From CAWBXL01 sp963837365 (GTDB lineage: Bacteria > Acidobacteriota > Terriglobia > Terriglobales > Acidobacteriaceae): a stretch of 64,000 nt of DNA. Each line of letters starts with the position of its first letter. The stretch's first letter is position 1. Below the pieces are notes generated by a model, which was not told the origin of the DNA, searched no databases, and saw only the letters and a program-made list of their open reading frames with translations. The position numbers were made by a program, and so were the translations under genes. The stretch is taken from assembly GCA_963837365.1 (NCBI GenBank), contig CAWIMW010000002.1, positions 186,001-250,000 on the forward strand, written 5' to 3'. Shown here piece by piece: positions 1 through 8,270 of this stretch.

Positions 1-97
1 GAGGATCGCCGAGTTCTCCCTCGACGATGGTCTCGATCTCCTCGCGCAGGGCTTCCCCTAAACGCTCCCGATGATATTTTGCCCCCCGCTTTTCCAC
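1..97 (-). CDS. rbfA: Ribosome-binding factor A, N-terminal part (runs off window)
   Basis: Only the first 32 codons are inside the window. The reading starts at a GTG (95-97) preceded by an AGAGG ribosome-binding site, and gives a YHRERLGEALREEIE-type helix followed by GELGDP, which is the typical RbfA N-terminus. RbfA is a cold-shock KH-like factor that matures the 16S rRNA 5' end on the 30S subunit. It lies downstream of ylxP in the same direction, matching the common nusA-infB-ylxP-rbfA order. The rest of the gene is outside the window. Confidence 0.85.
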   Translation of the reverse strand, partial: MEKRGAKYHRERLGEALREEIETIVEGELGDP

Positions 98-209
98 GCC
101 AACCTCTTGGGTAAAACGAATGAGAATATCAGAAAACGGGCCGAAATGCTGGTTATTTTGGCCGGTCGTCCGTCCTTACACAATACGGCAGGAAAATAGC
201 AGTTTGCAG

Positions 210-244
210 TTCTCGGTTCTCGGTTCTCGGTTCTCGGTTCTCAG
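210..244. repeat. TTCTCGG heptamer tandem repeat
   Basis: Four perfect TTCTCGG units (210-237) followed by a degenerate fifth, TTCTCAG (238-244). The last unit contains the ylxP stop codon on the minus strand (241-243), so the repeat abuts the end of the coding region in the ylxP-rbfA spacer. The rest of the 98-240 spacer shows no gene. Confidence 0.9.
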
Positions 245-528
245 AGATAATCGACGAACGAATCGGTTATATCGGCGCCGCCGTTATTGGCAATGCGCAT
301 AGCCTGGCGCTCTACGTTTTTCATCAGGCCATCAAGATAGTCGCGGGAATCGGAAACACTGACCACCCCTATCGTGGCCTGGTTCCATAAATTGGATGGA
401 CTAAGTTCGGCAACAGCAACGTTGAAGTGCGCGCGAAGCTTGTCTTTGACACTGCGAACCACCTGGCGTTTGTCTTTCAGGGACTGGGCGGCTTCAATAC
501 GAAGTTCCAGAGTAAGAAAAGCAATCAT
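241..528 (-). CDS. ylxP: DUF503 family protein (YlxP-like)
   Basis: A 95-residue protein beginning MIAFLTLELRIEAAQSLKDK and carrying the DUF503 pattern SLKDKRQVVRSVKDKLR in the N-terminal third and an AELSPSNLWNQATIGVVSVS-type strand after it. The start was placed at ATG 526-528 because the family begins here; an upstream in-frame extension of 11 codons has no family support. DUF503/YlxP proteins are small ferredoxin-fold proteins encoded between infB and rbfA; a role in ribosome assembly is suspected but not settled. Same strand as infB, 65 nt downstream of it. Confidence 0.85.
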   Translation of the reverse strand: MIAFLTLELRIEAAQSLKDKRQVVRSVKDKLRAHFNVAVAELSPSNLWNQATIGVVSVSDSRDYLDGLMKNVERQAMRIANNGGADITDSFVDYL

Positions 529-593
529 AGTGGCTCGTAGCCAGTGGCTAGTGGCCAGCAAAACCAGATCTAGCCACTAATCAGCAGCCACTT

Positions 594-3407
594 TTAGGCA
601 ATCACTTCCGCAGCGATCCGTTCAGTGACAAATGCTTCAATGGAGTCACCGGCTTTGATATCGCCGTAATTGGCGATGGAGATACCGCACTCCATGCCAT
701 TGCGCACTTCGCTGGCGTCATCCTTGAAACGGCGGAGCGAACCGATCTTGCCTTTGAAGATGACCACGTTGTCACGCAACAGGCGAACTTCGGAATCGCG
801 CTTGAGAAGGCCATCGGTTACACGGCAGCCGGCAATGGTCCCGACTTTGGGGATGCGGAACGTCTCCTGCACCAGCGCATGGCCCTGAATTGTTTCTTTG
901 AATGTCGGCTCGAGCAGGCCGGTCATGGCGCGCTTAATCTCATCCTGGAGTTCGTAAATGATCGAGTGCAGGCGAATGTCTACTTTTTCCTGCTCGGCCA
1001 GTTCCTGGGCCTTGCGTTCCGGGCGGACGTTGAAGCCGATGATAATGGCATTCGAAGCTGAAGCTAATAAGACATCGCTCTCGGTGATCGCGCCCACACC
1101 TGTGCGCAGCACTTTCAGGCGGACTTTATCGTTGGAAAGCCTTGCCAAAAGATCGCTCAGCACTTCCACCGACCCGTGAACATCGCCTTTGAGGATGATA
1201 TTCAATTCCTTGGTGCCGGCAGTCTTGATCTGCTCGGCCAGGCCTTCGAGAGATACGCGGGAACTCTTGGCCAGTGCGGCTTCGCGGGCCTTCTGCTCGC
1301 GGTATTCGGAGATGCCGCGTGCCTTATCACGGTCAGCGACGGCGACGAACTGATCGCCCGAGTGCGGCAGGCCTTCCATGCCAAGGATTTCGACCGGAGT
1401 TGACGGCGGGGCGGCCTCGAGTTGCGCGCCGCGATCGTCGAACATGGCCCGGATTTTGCCGTATACGTTACCGACGACGAAGTTGTCACCCGCATGCAGC
1501 GTGCCATTTTGCACCAGCAGCGTGGCTACCGGACCGCGTCCGCGATCGAGTTTTGCTTCGAGCACAACGCCGGTCGCAGGATGTTCGGGAGTGGCCTTCA
1601 ACTCCTGGAGATCGGCGACCAGGCAGATCATTTCCATCAGCAGATTGAGATTGGTTTTTTGTTTAGCGGAAACATCGACGAAAACCGTAGTGCCACCCCA
1701 GGCTTCCGGCATCAGACCGCGATCCGCGAGTTGTTTCTTAACCCGGTCTGGCAGAGCATCGGGCTTGTCAATTTTGTTTACCGCCACAATGATCGGCACT
1801 TCCGCTGCATGCGCGTGATCGATAGCTTCCAGGGTCTGTGGCATGACGCCATCGTCTGCGGCCACGACCAGCACGACGATATCGGTGGCTTTGGCACCGC
1901 GCGAACGCATGCGCGTGAAGGCTTCGTGACCCGGCGTATCGAGGAATACAATCTGGCGGCCGAATGCCGGGGATTGCTTGTCTTGAATCGTGACCTTGTA
2001 GGCGCCGATGTGCTGGGTGATTCCTCCGGCTTCGCCTTCGGCAACGCTGGTGGACCGAATGGAATCAAGCAGCGTGGTTTTGCCATGGTCCACGTGGCCC
2101 ATAATGGTGACCACCGGTGGACGCGGTACGGCTTCCCCACCGCCTTCTTCCGTGGAAGCCGCGTCTGCAACTTCCTTGGCGGCCTGCTCTTCGAAAGTAA
2201 TGACGTTGGTCTCAGCGCCAAAGAAACGCGCCATTTCACTTGCCAGTTCCGCATCGAGGGACTGATTGACCGTAGCAAAAACACCCCGGCCCAGCAGGCG
2301 CGCAATTAAATCCTTCGCCCGGATCTCAAGTTTCTCAGCGAGATCCTTAACGCTGATTCCTTCTGTGATGGTGATGCTGCGCGTGATCGGCAGCGGCTCA
2401 TTCGACACCACCATGCGCGGCGGCGGAACGTAGCCCTTCATGGGGCCTTCTTTCACCCCACGCGGAACGTAACGTTGCCCGGGCCGGCGAGATGGACCGC
2501 CAGGCCGGGTACCGGGCCGGCTAGGCCCTGGAGGAGGCAAGCCCGGGCCAACCCCAAGTGGGCGTGAACCGGTTGGTGACGTGCGGGTTGGGTGCATCGG
2601 GCGGCGTTCACCAGGACGCAACACTGGCCGCGATGTCGGGGCTGCCGGACGACGCTGAAAAATGGGCTGCCCAGGCACAGGACGGCCTGGCGCCGGGCGT
2701 GGTGGCGCTCCAGGGGCAGAAGCTTGGGGCGCTGGCCGCACAGGCGCTTTATACACAGGCCGTGGCCCGGTCTGGGGCACGATCATGCGCGGCGGCGGAG
2801 TTTTGGGCGCGATCGGTGCAGATGGACGAGCAACAACGGGCGTCTGCGCCGCAGGCGGAGCCGGTGCCTGCGCGGCTGGGGGCGTTACCGGTGGACGCGG
2901 CGGCGTTTGCGCCGCGGGTGGCGCTGCCGGAGGCACAATCGTGGGACGAACCGGCGCTTGGGGTACGATCAGCCGTGGTGCAGGCGTTTCGGCTGGCTTC
3001 GGCGGCGCAACTATCGGAGCTTGGGCAACTGGAACTCCTACAGGGGACGGGGGCTTGGTTCCGACTGGTGGCGGAGCCGCAGGACGCGGCGGGGCAGCCG
3101 GAGAAGGCGGCGCCTGCTTGCTGATAATCGCCTTCAGCACGTCGCCCGGCTTGGAGATGTGCGACAGATCAATCTTGGTTTTGATTTCGTCCGGCTCAGA
3201 GCGACCCGAACGTGGGGCTGACTTGGCTGTAGTTTGAGACTCACCGGAGGCGCGAAGCTTGGCGCGGACCTTGTCGGCTTCGTGTTCTTCCAATGAACTG
3301 GAATGAGTTTTCTTTTCCGTGACCCCAACTTCGGCCAATACGTCAAGAATGGCTTTGCTCTTGACTTCCAGTTCTCTGGCCAGATCGTTAATTCGAACCT
3401 TGCTCAT
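594..3407 (-). CDS. infB: Translation initiation factor IF-2
   Basis: A 937-residue IF-2, the GTPase that places initiator tRNA on the 30S subunit and promotes subunit joining. An IF2_N domain lies at residues 1-52 and a second at about 345-398, separated by a roughly 230-residue Pro/Ala/Arg-rich linker. The G domain shows GHVDHGKT (437-444), DTPGHE (490-495), NKID (544-547) and SAK (580-582), followed by IF-2 domains II-IV. The GC-rich linker produces long open frames on the opposite strand, which are shadows. Third gene of a rimP-nusA-infB-ylxP-rbfA operon, with a 102-nt spacer after nusA. Confidence 0.98.
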   Translation of the reverse strand: MSKVRINDLARELEVKSKAILDVLAEVGVTEKKTHSSSLEEHEADKVRAKLRASGESQTTAKSAPRSGRSEPDEIKTKIDLSHISKPGDVLKAIISKQAPPSPAAPPRPAAPPPVGTKPPSPVGVPVAQAPIVAPPKPAETPAPRLIVPQAPVRPTIVPPAAPPAAQTPPRPPVTPPAAQAPAPPAAQTPVVARPSAPIAPKTPPPRMIVPQTGPRPVYKAPVRPAPQASAPGAPPRPAPGRPVPGQPIFQRRPAAPTSRPVLRPGERRPMHPTRTSPTGSRPLGVGPGLPPPGPSRPGTRPGGPSRRPGQRYVPRGVKEGPMKGYVPPPRMVVSNEPLPITRSITITEGISVKDLAEKLEIRAKDLIARLLGRGVFATVNQSLDAELASEMARFFGAETNVITFEEQAAKEVADAASTEEGGGEAVPRPPVVTIMGHVDHGKTTLLDSIRSTSVAEGEAGGITQHIGAYKVTIQDKQSPAFGRQIVFLDTPGHEAFTRMRSRGAKATDIVVLVVAADDGVMPQTLEAIDHAHAAEVPIIVAVNKIDKPDALPDRVKKQLADRGLMPEAWGGTTVFVDVSAKQKTNLNLLMEMICLVADLQELKATPEHPATGVVLEAKLDRGRGPVATLLVQNGTLHAGDNFVVGNVYGKIRAMFDDRGAQLEAAPPSTPVEILGMEGLPHSGDQFVAVADRDKARGISEYREQKAREAALAKSSRVSLEGLAEQIKTAGTKELNIILKGDVHGSVEVLSDLLARLSNDKVRLKVLRTGVGAITESDVLLASASNAIIIGFNVRPERKAQELAEQEKVDIRLHSIIYELQDEIKRAMTGLLEPTFKETIQGHALVQETFRIPKVGTIAGCRVTDGLLKRDSEVRLLRDNVVIFKGKIGSLRRFKDDASEVRNGMECGISIANYGDIKAGDSIEAFVTERIAAEVIA

Positions 3408-3509
3408 CCGCCCTCGATTTCCTCCGAACTGTCCGCTAAGTCTTCATCGCAACCTCACGGTTTCAGTTTCAGTTCCAAGTTCGTCGTGCCTGTCAAAAAC
3501 ACTTTCATA

Positions 3510-4955
3510 TCAACTCTGGTTCTCAGAGCTTTCGGCAACTGGTGCTTCGCCGGCTTCTTCAGGCGGGGCAACTTCCTCCGCAGGAGCCTCTTCCGATGCA
3601 GCTTGCACGACCGCTTCCACGGCAGGCGTTTCAGCAGCAGCTTCGAGCGCTGTGCCCTCGTCCGCAGGTACGTCGCCTTCCAGACTGGAGAAGTAATTAT
3701 TGACCGCCAAACTGATTTTTTCCACCGTTTTGGGGCCAATTCCTTCGATGGCTTCAAGTTGCTCCGGCGTCATATCAGCCAGGGATTCCACTGTAGTTAC
3801 CCCAGCAGCCGTCAGCCTCTCGATGATGCCCTCACCCAGGCCGGGCACATTTTCCAGCGGCGTGGAGGGTGCGGGAATCATGGCGGACATCTGCTGCTCG
3901 ACTTCTTGACGCTTCTCTTCCTCGCTCTTGATGTCAATCTTCCAGCCCAGGAGCTTGGCAGCGAGGCGGACGTTCTGGCCCTTCTTGCCGATGGCCAGAG
4001 AAAGCTGGCTGTCGTCCACCACGACTTCCAGATGTTTGTCCTGAGAGTCAACGATGGTGACGCGGCTTACTTTCGCCGGCTGTAATGCCTTCTCCGCGAA
4101 AGTCTGGGCGTCTTCGTGATATTCGATGATGTCAATTTTTTCGCCCCGCAGTTCCCGGATGATGGACTGTACCCGCATGCCCTTCATGCCGACGCAGGCG
4201 CCAACGGCATCCACGTCCTTATCTTTCGACATGACGGCAATTTTGGTTCGCTCTCCCGCCTCCCGAGCAATGGCGCGGATCACGACAGTTCCGTCGTAGA
4301 TTTCCGGCACCTCGGTCTGGAACAGGTTTTGCACCAACTCCGGGGCTGCGCGGGAAACCACGACTGCCGGGCCTTTTGAGGCCTTCTCCACCCGCGCGAT
4401 CACAACCCGAACCCGTTCACCCATGGCAAAAGACTCGAGCCGCGACTGCTCCTTGCGGGGCATGCGCGATTCCGCCTTGCCGATATCGAAAATCACATCC
4501 GGCCCTTCGATACGCTTCACCGTAGCGTTCACAATTTCGCCGACGCGCCCGATGTACTCGTTGTAAATCGTGTCGCGCTCAGCCTCGCGGACTTTCTGGA
4601 AAATCACTTGCTTCGCTAACTGAGCCGCAATACGCCCCAGAATGCCTTCTGTGGCTTTGGGGATGCGAAGCTCTCCGCCGACCTCAAGATTCGGATCCAC
4701 CTTGCGGGCATCATCGAGCGTAATTTGCAGCAGCGGATCTTCCACTTGCTCGGGAGTCTCTACCACCATCCGCACTGCGAAGGCATTGATCTTGCCGGTT
4801 TCTTTGTCCAGTTCCGCGCGCAGGGTTTCCTGCGTCTTGTAGTACTTGCGGGTAGCGACAACAATGGCGTCTTCCACCGCGCTGACTACGATCTGCGGAT
4901 CAATGCCCTTTTCCCGGCTCAGGGCGTCAATGGTGTTGTAGAGTTCACTTGCCAT
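3510..4955 (-). CDS. nusA: Transcription termination/antitermination factor NusA
   Basis: A 481-residue NusA, the RNA-polymerase-associated factor acting in pausing, termination and rRNA antitermination. In order: N-terminal RNAP-binding domain, S1 domain (VGEIVNATVKRIEG region, about 135-200), two KH domains (IIRELRGEKIDIIEYHED and VVDDSQLSLAIGKKGQN regions), then a helix-hairpin-helix segment (VPGLGEGIIERL and IEGIGPKTVEKI, about 365-415) and an acidic Glu/Ala/Pro tail of about 60 residues. The C-terminal HhH plus acidic tail makes it longer than minimal NusA proteins. Lies between rimP and infB on the same strand. Confidence 0.97.
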   Translation of the reverse strand: MASELYNTIDALSREKGIDPQIVVSAVEDAIVVATRKYYKTQETLRAELDKETGKINAFAVRMVVETPEQVEDPLLQITLDDARKVDPNLEVGGELRIPKATEGILGRIAAQLAKQVIFQKVREAERDTIYNEYIGRVGEIVNATVKRIEGPDVIFDIGKAESRMPRKEQSRLESFAMGERVRVVIARVEKASKGPAVVVSRAAPELVQNLFQTEVPEIYDGTVVIRAIAREAGERTKIAVMSKDKDVDAVGACVGMKGMRVQSIIRELRGEKIDIIEYHEDAQTFAEKALQPAKVSRVTIVDSQDKHLEVVVDDSQLSLAIGKKGQNVRLAAKLLGWKIDIKSEEEKRQEVEQQMSAMIPAPSTPLENVPGLGEGIIERLTAAGVTTVESLADMTPEQLEAIEGIGPKTVEKISLAVNNYFSSLEGDVPADEGTALEAAAETPAVEAVVQAASEEAPAEEVAPPEEAGEAPVAESSENQS

Positions 4956-4970
4956 AAGAAAACCAATCTG

Positions 4971-5025
4971 AAAAATTGAGTAACTGGGAAATTGAGTAAT
5001 TGTTTAATTTCCCAATTCCTCAATC
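4971..5025. repeat. Palindromic AATTGAGTAATTG-type spacer
   Basis: The rimP-nusA spacer is built from short ATTGAGTAA / GGGAAATT units. GGGAAATT (4986-4993) pairs with AATTTCCC (5006-5013), and the flanking ATTGAG/CTCAAT words extend the inverted symmetry. It is the same unit type as the rpoA-rpsD and rplX-rplN spacers. Confidence 0.75.
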
Positions 5026-5029
5026 CTTC

Positions 5030-5524
5030 TTAGATCTCCGGGATGAGGTTTGCTTTCTCGACGTTTCCCAGATCAATTTCCAATTTCTGCGGTGCGCCCT
5101 CATTCGGCCGCGGTTTCTTGTGCACCGGTGTCACGTCGAGTGTCAAACGCCCTTCGCAAAAACTTTCGAGCTTTCCTTCAAAGTGCCGGTTGCCATTCAC
5201 CGGCTGGCGAGTCGTCAACTTCACCCGGCTTCCGGTGAAGCGTTCGTAATCCGCCGCCCGAACCAACTTACGATCCAGCCCCGGAGAAGAAACTTCCAAG
5301 GTATAGGAACTACCGGGAACAACTTCCTCGACATCGAGGATGGTTCCTACTTCGCGGCTCAGGTTCGCACAATCTTCGTGCGTCACCCCGCTGGGCTTAT
5401 CAATCACGATCCGTAGCATGCGGGCCTTGCCGCCCCCGCGAAGCTCGACCTCAACCATCTCAAGGCCCGAAGAGGCCGCGACTCTTTCCGCAATCTCCCG
5501 CACCTTCTCGATTTCAAGTCCCAT
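5030..5524 (-). CDS. rimP: Ribosome maturation factor RimP
   Basis: A 164-residue RimP, needed for 30S subunit maturation. The N-terminal domain begins VREIAERVAASSGLEMVEVE; the conserved LRIVIDKPSGVTHEDC stretch and the YTLEVSSPGLDRKL motif of the RimP core are present, followed by the SH3-like C-terminal domain. First gene of the operon. The ATG at 5524 lacks a strong Shine-Dalgarno sequence but matches the family start. An IS element sits 201 bp upstream. Confidence 0.95.
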   Translation of the reverse strand: MGLEIEKVREIAERVAASSGLEMVEVELRGGGKARMLRIVIDKPSGVTHEDCANLSREVGTILDVEEVVPGSSYTLEVSSPGLDRKLVRAADYERFTGSRVKLTTRQPVNGNRHFEGKLESFCEGRLTLDVTPVHKKPRPNEGAPQKLEIDLGNVEKANLIPEI

Positions 5525-5569
5525 TAAATCAATAACTTGTGGAGCGCCGATTTGGGCACAAACTAAAAT

Positions 5570-5585
5570 GTGGGCTTGCGCCCAC
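5570..5585 (-). other. Hairpin in the rimP leader
   Basis: On the minus strand GTGGGC-GCAA-GCCCAC forms a 6-bp stem with a tetraloop followed by ATTTTAGTTT. It lies between the candidate promoter and the rimP start, so it could be a weak terminator or attenuator of the rimP-nusA-infB operon. Function is inferred only from position and shape. Confidence 0.4.
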
Positions 5586-5634
5586 TGGTGTGTTTCGCCA
5601 ATTGCTCGGTACTACACAACAGTTTCCATGGATC

Positions 5635-5663
5635 AATATACGCCCCGGTAGGACAAAAGACAA
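5635..5663 (-). promoter_or_regulatory. Candidate sigma-70 promoter for the rimP operon
   Basis: On the minus strand TTGTCT (5663-5658) and TATATT (5640-5635) are separated by exactly 17 nt; they match the -35 and -10 consensus at 4/6 and 5/6. Transcription would start near 5628, giving a leader of about 100 nt that contains the 5570-5585 hairpin. No start site has been mapped. Confidence 0.5.
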
Positions 5664-5793
5664 ACTGCCTGCAGGCCCGATCAGAATGAAAATTAACGGG
5701 ATACGGACGGCTGATAGGACAGTCTTGTAGTGCACCCCGCTAGAACTGGACACAGAAGTTAGTTAGGCTTGGGGCCTCCGCCAGGAGGCGAGA

Positions 5794-6084
5794 ATGTCGA
5801 GAAAGCCGAGAGTGCAGAGAACCCCGGAAGAGAAGTGGCAGATTGTGTTGGAAGGACTGAAGAGCGGCAACGTGGCTGAGACCTGCCGCAAGTACGAGAT
5901 CGCTCCCAATCTCTATTACCGCTGGAAGGACGAAGTGGAAGCAGGAGCCAAGGCTGCGCTTGGGGGGAGAAGCGCAGCCGCGCAGCCCGATGCCGAGCAG
6001 GAGAAACGGATCAAACAGCTGGAGCGAGCACTGGGCCGATCCCATTTGCAGATCGAGATCTTAAAAAACGTGCTGGGCGAGTGA
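5794..6084 (+). CDS. IS3-family transposase OrfA
   Basis: A 96-residue helix-turn-helix protein (RTPEEKWQIVLEGLKSGNVA, then CRKYEIAPNLYYRWKDE) followed by a leucine-zipper-like helix ending EILKNVLGE. OrfA binds the IS ends and usually acts fused to OrfB. It overlaps orfB, which lies in the -1 frame. The protein is identical to the orfA of copy 2. Confidence 0.95.
   Translation: MSRKPRVQRTPEEKWQIVLEGLKSGNVAETCRKYEIAPNLYYRWKDEVEAGAKAALGGRSAAAQPDAEQEKRIKQLERALGRSHLQIEILKNVLGE
6063..6069 (+). promoter_or_regulatory. -1 ribosomal frameshift heptamer A AAA AAC
   Basis: In the orfA frame the codons are TTA AAA AAC (6061-6069), giving the canonical slippery heptamer. After a -1 slip, reading continues CGT GCT GGG CGA GTG AGC in the orfB frame without a stop, so an OrfAB fusion can be made. 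This is the known mechanism of IS3-family elements; the heptamer and the open frame are seen directly. Confidence 0.8.
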
Positions 6085-6959
6085 GCTGCGGGCCAGCCCA
6101 TTCGTCGGCACGGGAACTGGTGGCCCAAGGGAACGAAGCGAAGTTGGTAGCGGAGACACTGGAGATCAGCCGCTCCAGCCTCTACTATCGGCGGCAACCG
6201 CACGCCAGCCACGCGGATCGTTCGCGCGACCAGGACATCGTCCTGGCTTGCGGCGAGAAGCCAGCCTACGGTTATCGTCGCGTGGTCTGGTGGTTGGGGC
6301 GGCATCACGGGTTGGTGATCAATGGCAAGCGGGCATTGCGTGTCATGCGAGAACGGGGATTGTTAGTGCGTCAGCGCCGCTTTCAAGTCTCTCGCCGAAA
6401 GGACTGGGGCAAGGTGGAAGCGCCGCTTCCCAATCACGTTTGGCAGTCGGACATGACCAAGGTCTGGGCCGGGCCGAATGTGGGTTGGGCGTATCTGGTG
6501 TCGGTGATCGACTGCTGCACCCGCGACATCGTGGGCTGGGACTTGAGTCTGCGCTGCCGCACCGAAGAAGCTCTGGCGGCGCTCAACCGTGCCGTGCTGG
6601 AGGTTTTGCCTTTCGGTTCTCGTGGAATGGGTTTGACTTTGACTACCGACAACGGCACGCAGTTCACGTCGGCGCGCTATGTCGAAACTTTGAATCGGCT
6701 GGGCATCACGCACCGGCGCACAGCTTACAACCATCCTGAGGGCAACAGTTACATCGAACGGTTTCATCGCAGCTTAAAAGAAGAGGAGGTGTGGCTCAAT
6801 GAGTATCAGAACTTTGCCCAGGCGAAGTTGAGCATCGCGCGCTGGATCGAGGAGTACAATCACGACCGTCCGCATCGCGGACTCCACGGACGAACCCCGC
6901 ACGATGCTCGTGCGGCCTTCGTTCCAACCATCACTTCAAACACGGCCCCAGCTGTCTAG
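6081..6959 (+). CDS. IS3-family transposase OrfB (DDE integrase)
   Basis: A 292-residue catalytic subunit. An HTH_21-like region (GEKPAYGYRRVVWWL, INGKRALRVMRERGLL) precedes an rve integrase core with the three acidic positions in WQSDMTKVW, LTTDNGTQFTS and SYIERFHRSLK. Independent initiation would use GTG 6081, which overlaps the orfA stop, but synthesis by -1 frameshifting is more likely. It differs from the copy 2 protein by Pro versus Gln at residue 5. Confidence 0.95.
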   Translation: MSCGPAHSSARELVAQGNEAKLVAETLEISRSSLYYRRQPHASHADRSRDQDIVLACGEKPAYGYRRVVWWLGRHHGLVINGKRALRVMRERGLLVRQRRFQVSRRKDWGKVEAPLPNHVWQSDMTKVWAGPNVGWAYLVSVIDCCTRDIVGWDLSLRCRTEEALAALNRAVLEVLPFGSRGMGLTLTTDNGTQFTSARYVETLNRLGITHRRTAYNHPEGNSYIERFHRSLKEEEVWLNEYQNFAQAKLSIARWIEEYNHDRPHRGLHGRTPHDARAAFVPTITSNTAPAV

Positions 6960-6978
6960 TTTGCAGGGGTGCACTACA

Positions 6979-7864
6979 CTGAGCCTAGGCCATCCTGCTG
7001 GTAGTAGCTGGCTGTACCTGAGCGAAACTGTGTCAGCAGCCCATCGACGAACATCTGGTTCGCATATTGCGTGAGCGCATTACCGCTGCTGTCGACTTCC
7101 CCAGCAAGGTTGGCCCCGTCGTAGAGATAGTTGGTGGTTTCGAATGGTCCGGATTTCTGAATCCTTCTGCCAAACGGATCGTATTTAAAGGACACCATTC
7201 CACCCGAGTTCGGCAATATCGCCTGCGCCAGCCGATTCTCAAAGTCCCAGTTGTAGGTAGTCGTCCCCGTCGAATCCATCTTCGAGATCGTGTTCCCGTT
7301 GTAATCGTAGGTATAGCTCGCGTCCGGCGTCGCCGTCAGCTCATTCGACGAATTGTAAGAATACGGAGACACGCCCAGTGACGACAGCCTATTCCCCACA
7401 GGGTCATAAGAGTAGCTCTCCGTAGTACTCGCCCCTTGAGTGACCTGCGTCAGCTGATAGAGCGGGTCATAGCTATAGCCTTCGGTAACGTTGTTCAGGT
7501 AGTTGGTCTTCGATACGCGGTTGCCGGCGTTGTCGTAGGTGTAGCCAGCCCCGTCCAGCGTCGTGCTGCCCGCCTGATGCAGCACGCTCAGCAGCCGCGA
7601 CAGGTTGTCATACGCGTAGTTGGTGTTCACCCCGTTCGGACGCGTCAGTTGCGTCCGCCGGCTCAGCGCGTCGTAGCTGAAGCCGAACGATCCCGTCAGC
7701 GAGTTCGACAGATTGCTCAGCCGGTTCAGCGTGTCGTAGCTGTAGCTGTTGGTGCTCCCGTCCGGGGCCGTGAACCCGGTGCGGTTCGAGGCCGCATCGT
7801 ACCCATACAGCACCGTGTACGCCCCCGCCGAGTCGAACGAGTAGTTCACCGTGCTGGGTTCCAC
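6979..7864 (-). pseudogene. Rhs core fragment, module C, truncated by IS
   Basis: A run of YD/RHS repeats (YSYDTLNRLSNLSNSL, YTYDNAGNRVSKTNYL, YSYDPVGNRLSSLG) in one open frame, ending at GLLTQFRSGTASYYQQDGLG where the IS right end begins. The rest of the core, including the DPxGL-type boundary and any variable tip, is absent on the other side of the IS. It starts 13 nt after the stop of the upstream lipoprotein gene with no start signal of its own apart from a GTG, as expected for an orphan Rhs module. Core repeats are close to those of modules A and B. Confidence 0.8.
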
Positions 7865-7877
7865 CGAGTACCATATT

Positions 7878-8270
7878 TCACTGTTTGATGTAAGGATATT
7901 GGCTAGCAGATCCCATGTAAATTTTGAACCAATGTTTTTCCACGTCCAAGGAGACTATGCCTGGAGTTACGTTGCGCCAATCGCTTCTGAGCTTATCAAA
8001 TCCATCTGCAACAATCATTGACCCAACTAGGTCAACTCGGCTCTTAGCAGGGTCGAATTTCCAAGAGCCGTTCACTGTTGCAGGCGCTTCATTCGTAATC
8101 ATGACGTGCTGATTGAAGCTTCCATCTCGATTGAGGTTAATTGTATCGGTGCCAAAGGGAAATGAAGCGACATAAGTACCGTAAACCTGCTCAAGGGCCA
8201 CAGTTCTGGCGCATGAGACTAAAGTCAACAGTAACAAACAGATAAGCAGATAACGACTTAAGACAATCAT
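7878..8270 (-). CDS. Small putative lipoprotein after Rhs module B
   Basis: A 130-residue protein with a signal peptide MIVLSRYLLICLLLLTLVSC and lipobox LVSC-A, then a mostly beta domain (YGTYVASFPFGTDTINL, GSFNQHVMITNE, GSWKFDPAKSRVDLVG). The start is set at ATG 8270 because ATGA overlaps the Rhs stop codon; an in-frame TTG 15 nt upstream is less likely. No family is recognised. Its position directly after, and coupled to, the variable tip of Rhs module B is where immunity genes of Rhs/contact-toxin systems lie, so an immunity or accessory role is possible but unproven. Confidence 0.65.
   Translation of the reverse strand: MIVLSRYLLICLLLLTLVSCARTVALEQVYGTYVASFPFGTDTINLNRDGSFNQHVMITNEAPATVNGSWKFDPAKSRVDLVGSMIVADGFDKLRSDWRNVTPGIVSLDVEKHWFKIYMGSASQYPYIKQ

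Larger units (their letters stand above)
5726..6978 (+). mobile_element. IS3-family insertion sequence, copy 1
   Basis: A 1253-bp element bounded by inverted repeats TGTAGTGCACCCC (5726-5738) and GGGGTGCACTACA (6966-6978). It encodes overlapping orfA and orfB with a DDE integrase domain, as in the IS3 family; the orfB sequence resembles the IS2 subgroup. The flanks (ending TCT, beginning CTG) show no matching 3-5 bp target duplication. The right end interrupts an Rhs core fragment. Copy 2 at 62333-63584 is in opposite orientation and differs by a 1-bp indel near the orfA-side end and a few substitutions. Confidence 0.95.

Noticed and set aside
1176..3237. Several long open frames on the plus strand opposite infB, one of 295 codons
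   Set aside because: They are antisense shadows of the GC-rich Pro/Ala linker and G domain of IF-2 and show no protein features of their own.
5529..5753. A 74-codon minus-strand frame that could be the missing 3' end of Rhs module C
   Set aside because: The translation has no YD repeats or DPxGL motif, and it crosses the IS end; it is not Rhs.
5723..6981. Target-site duplication around IS copy 1
   Set aside because: The flanking triplets TCT and CTG do not match, and copy 2 flanks (CTA and CAC) do not match either; no duplication can be claimed.
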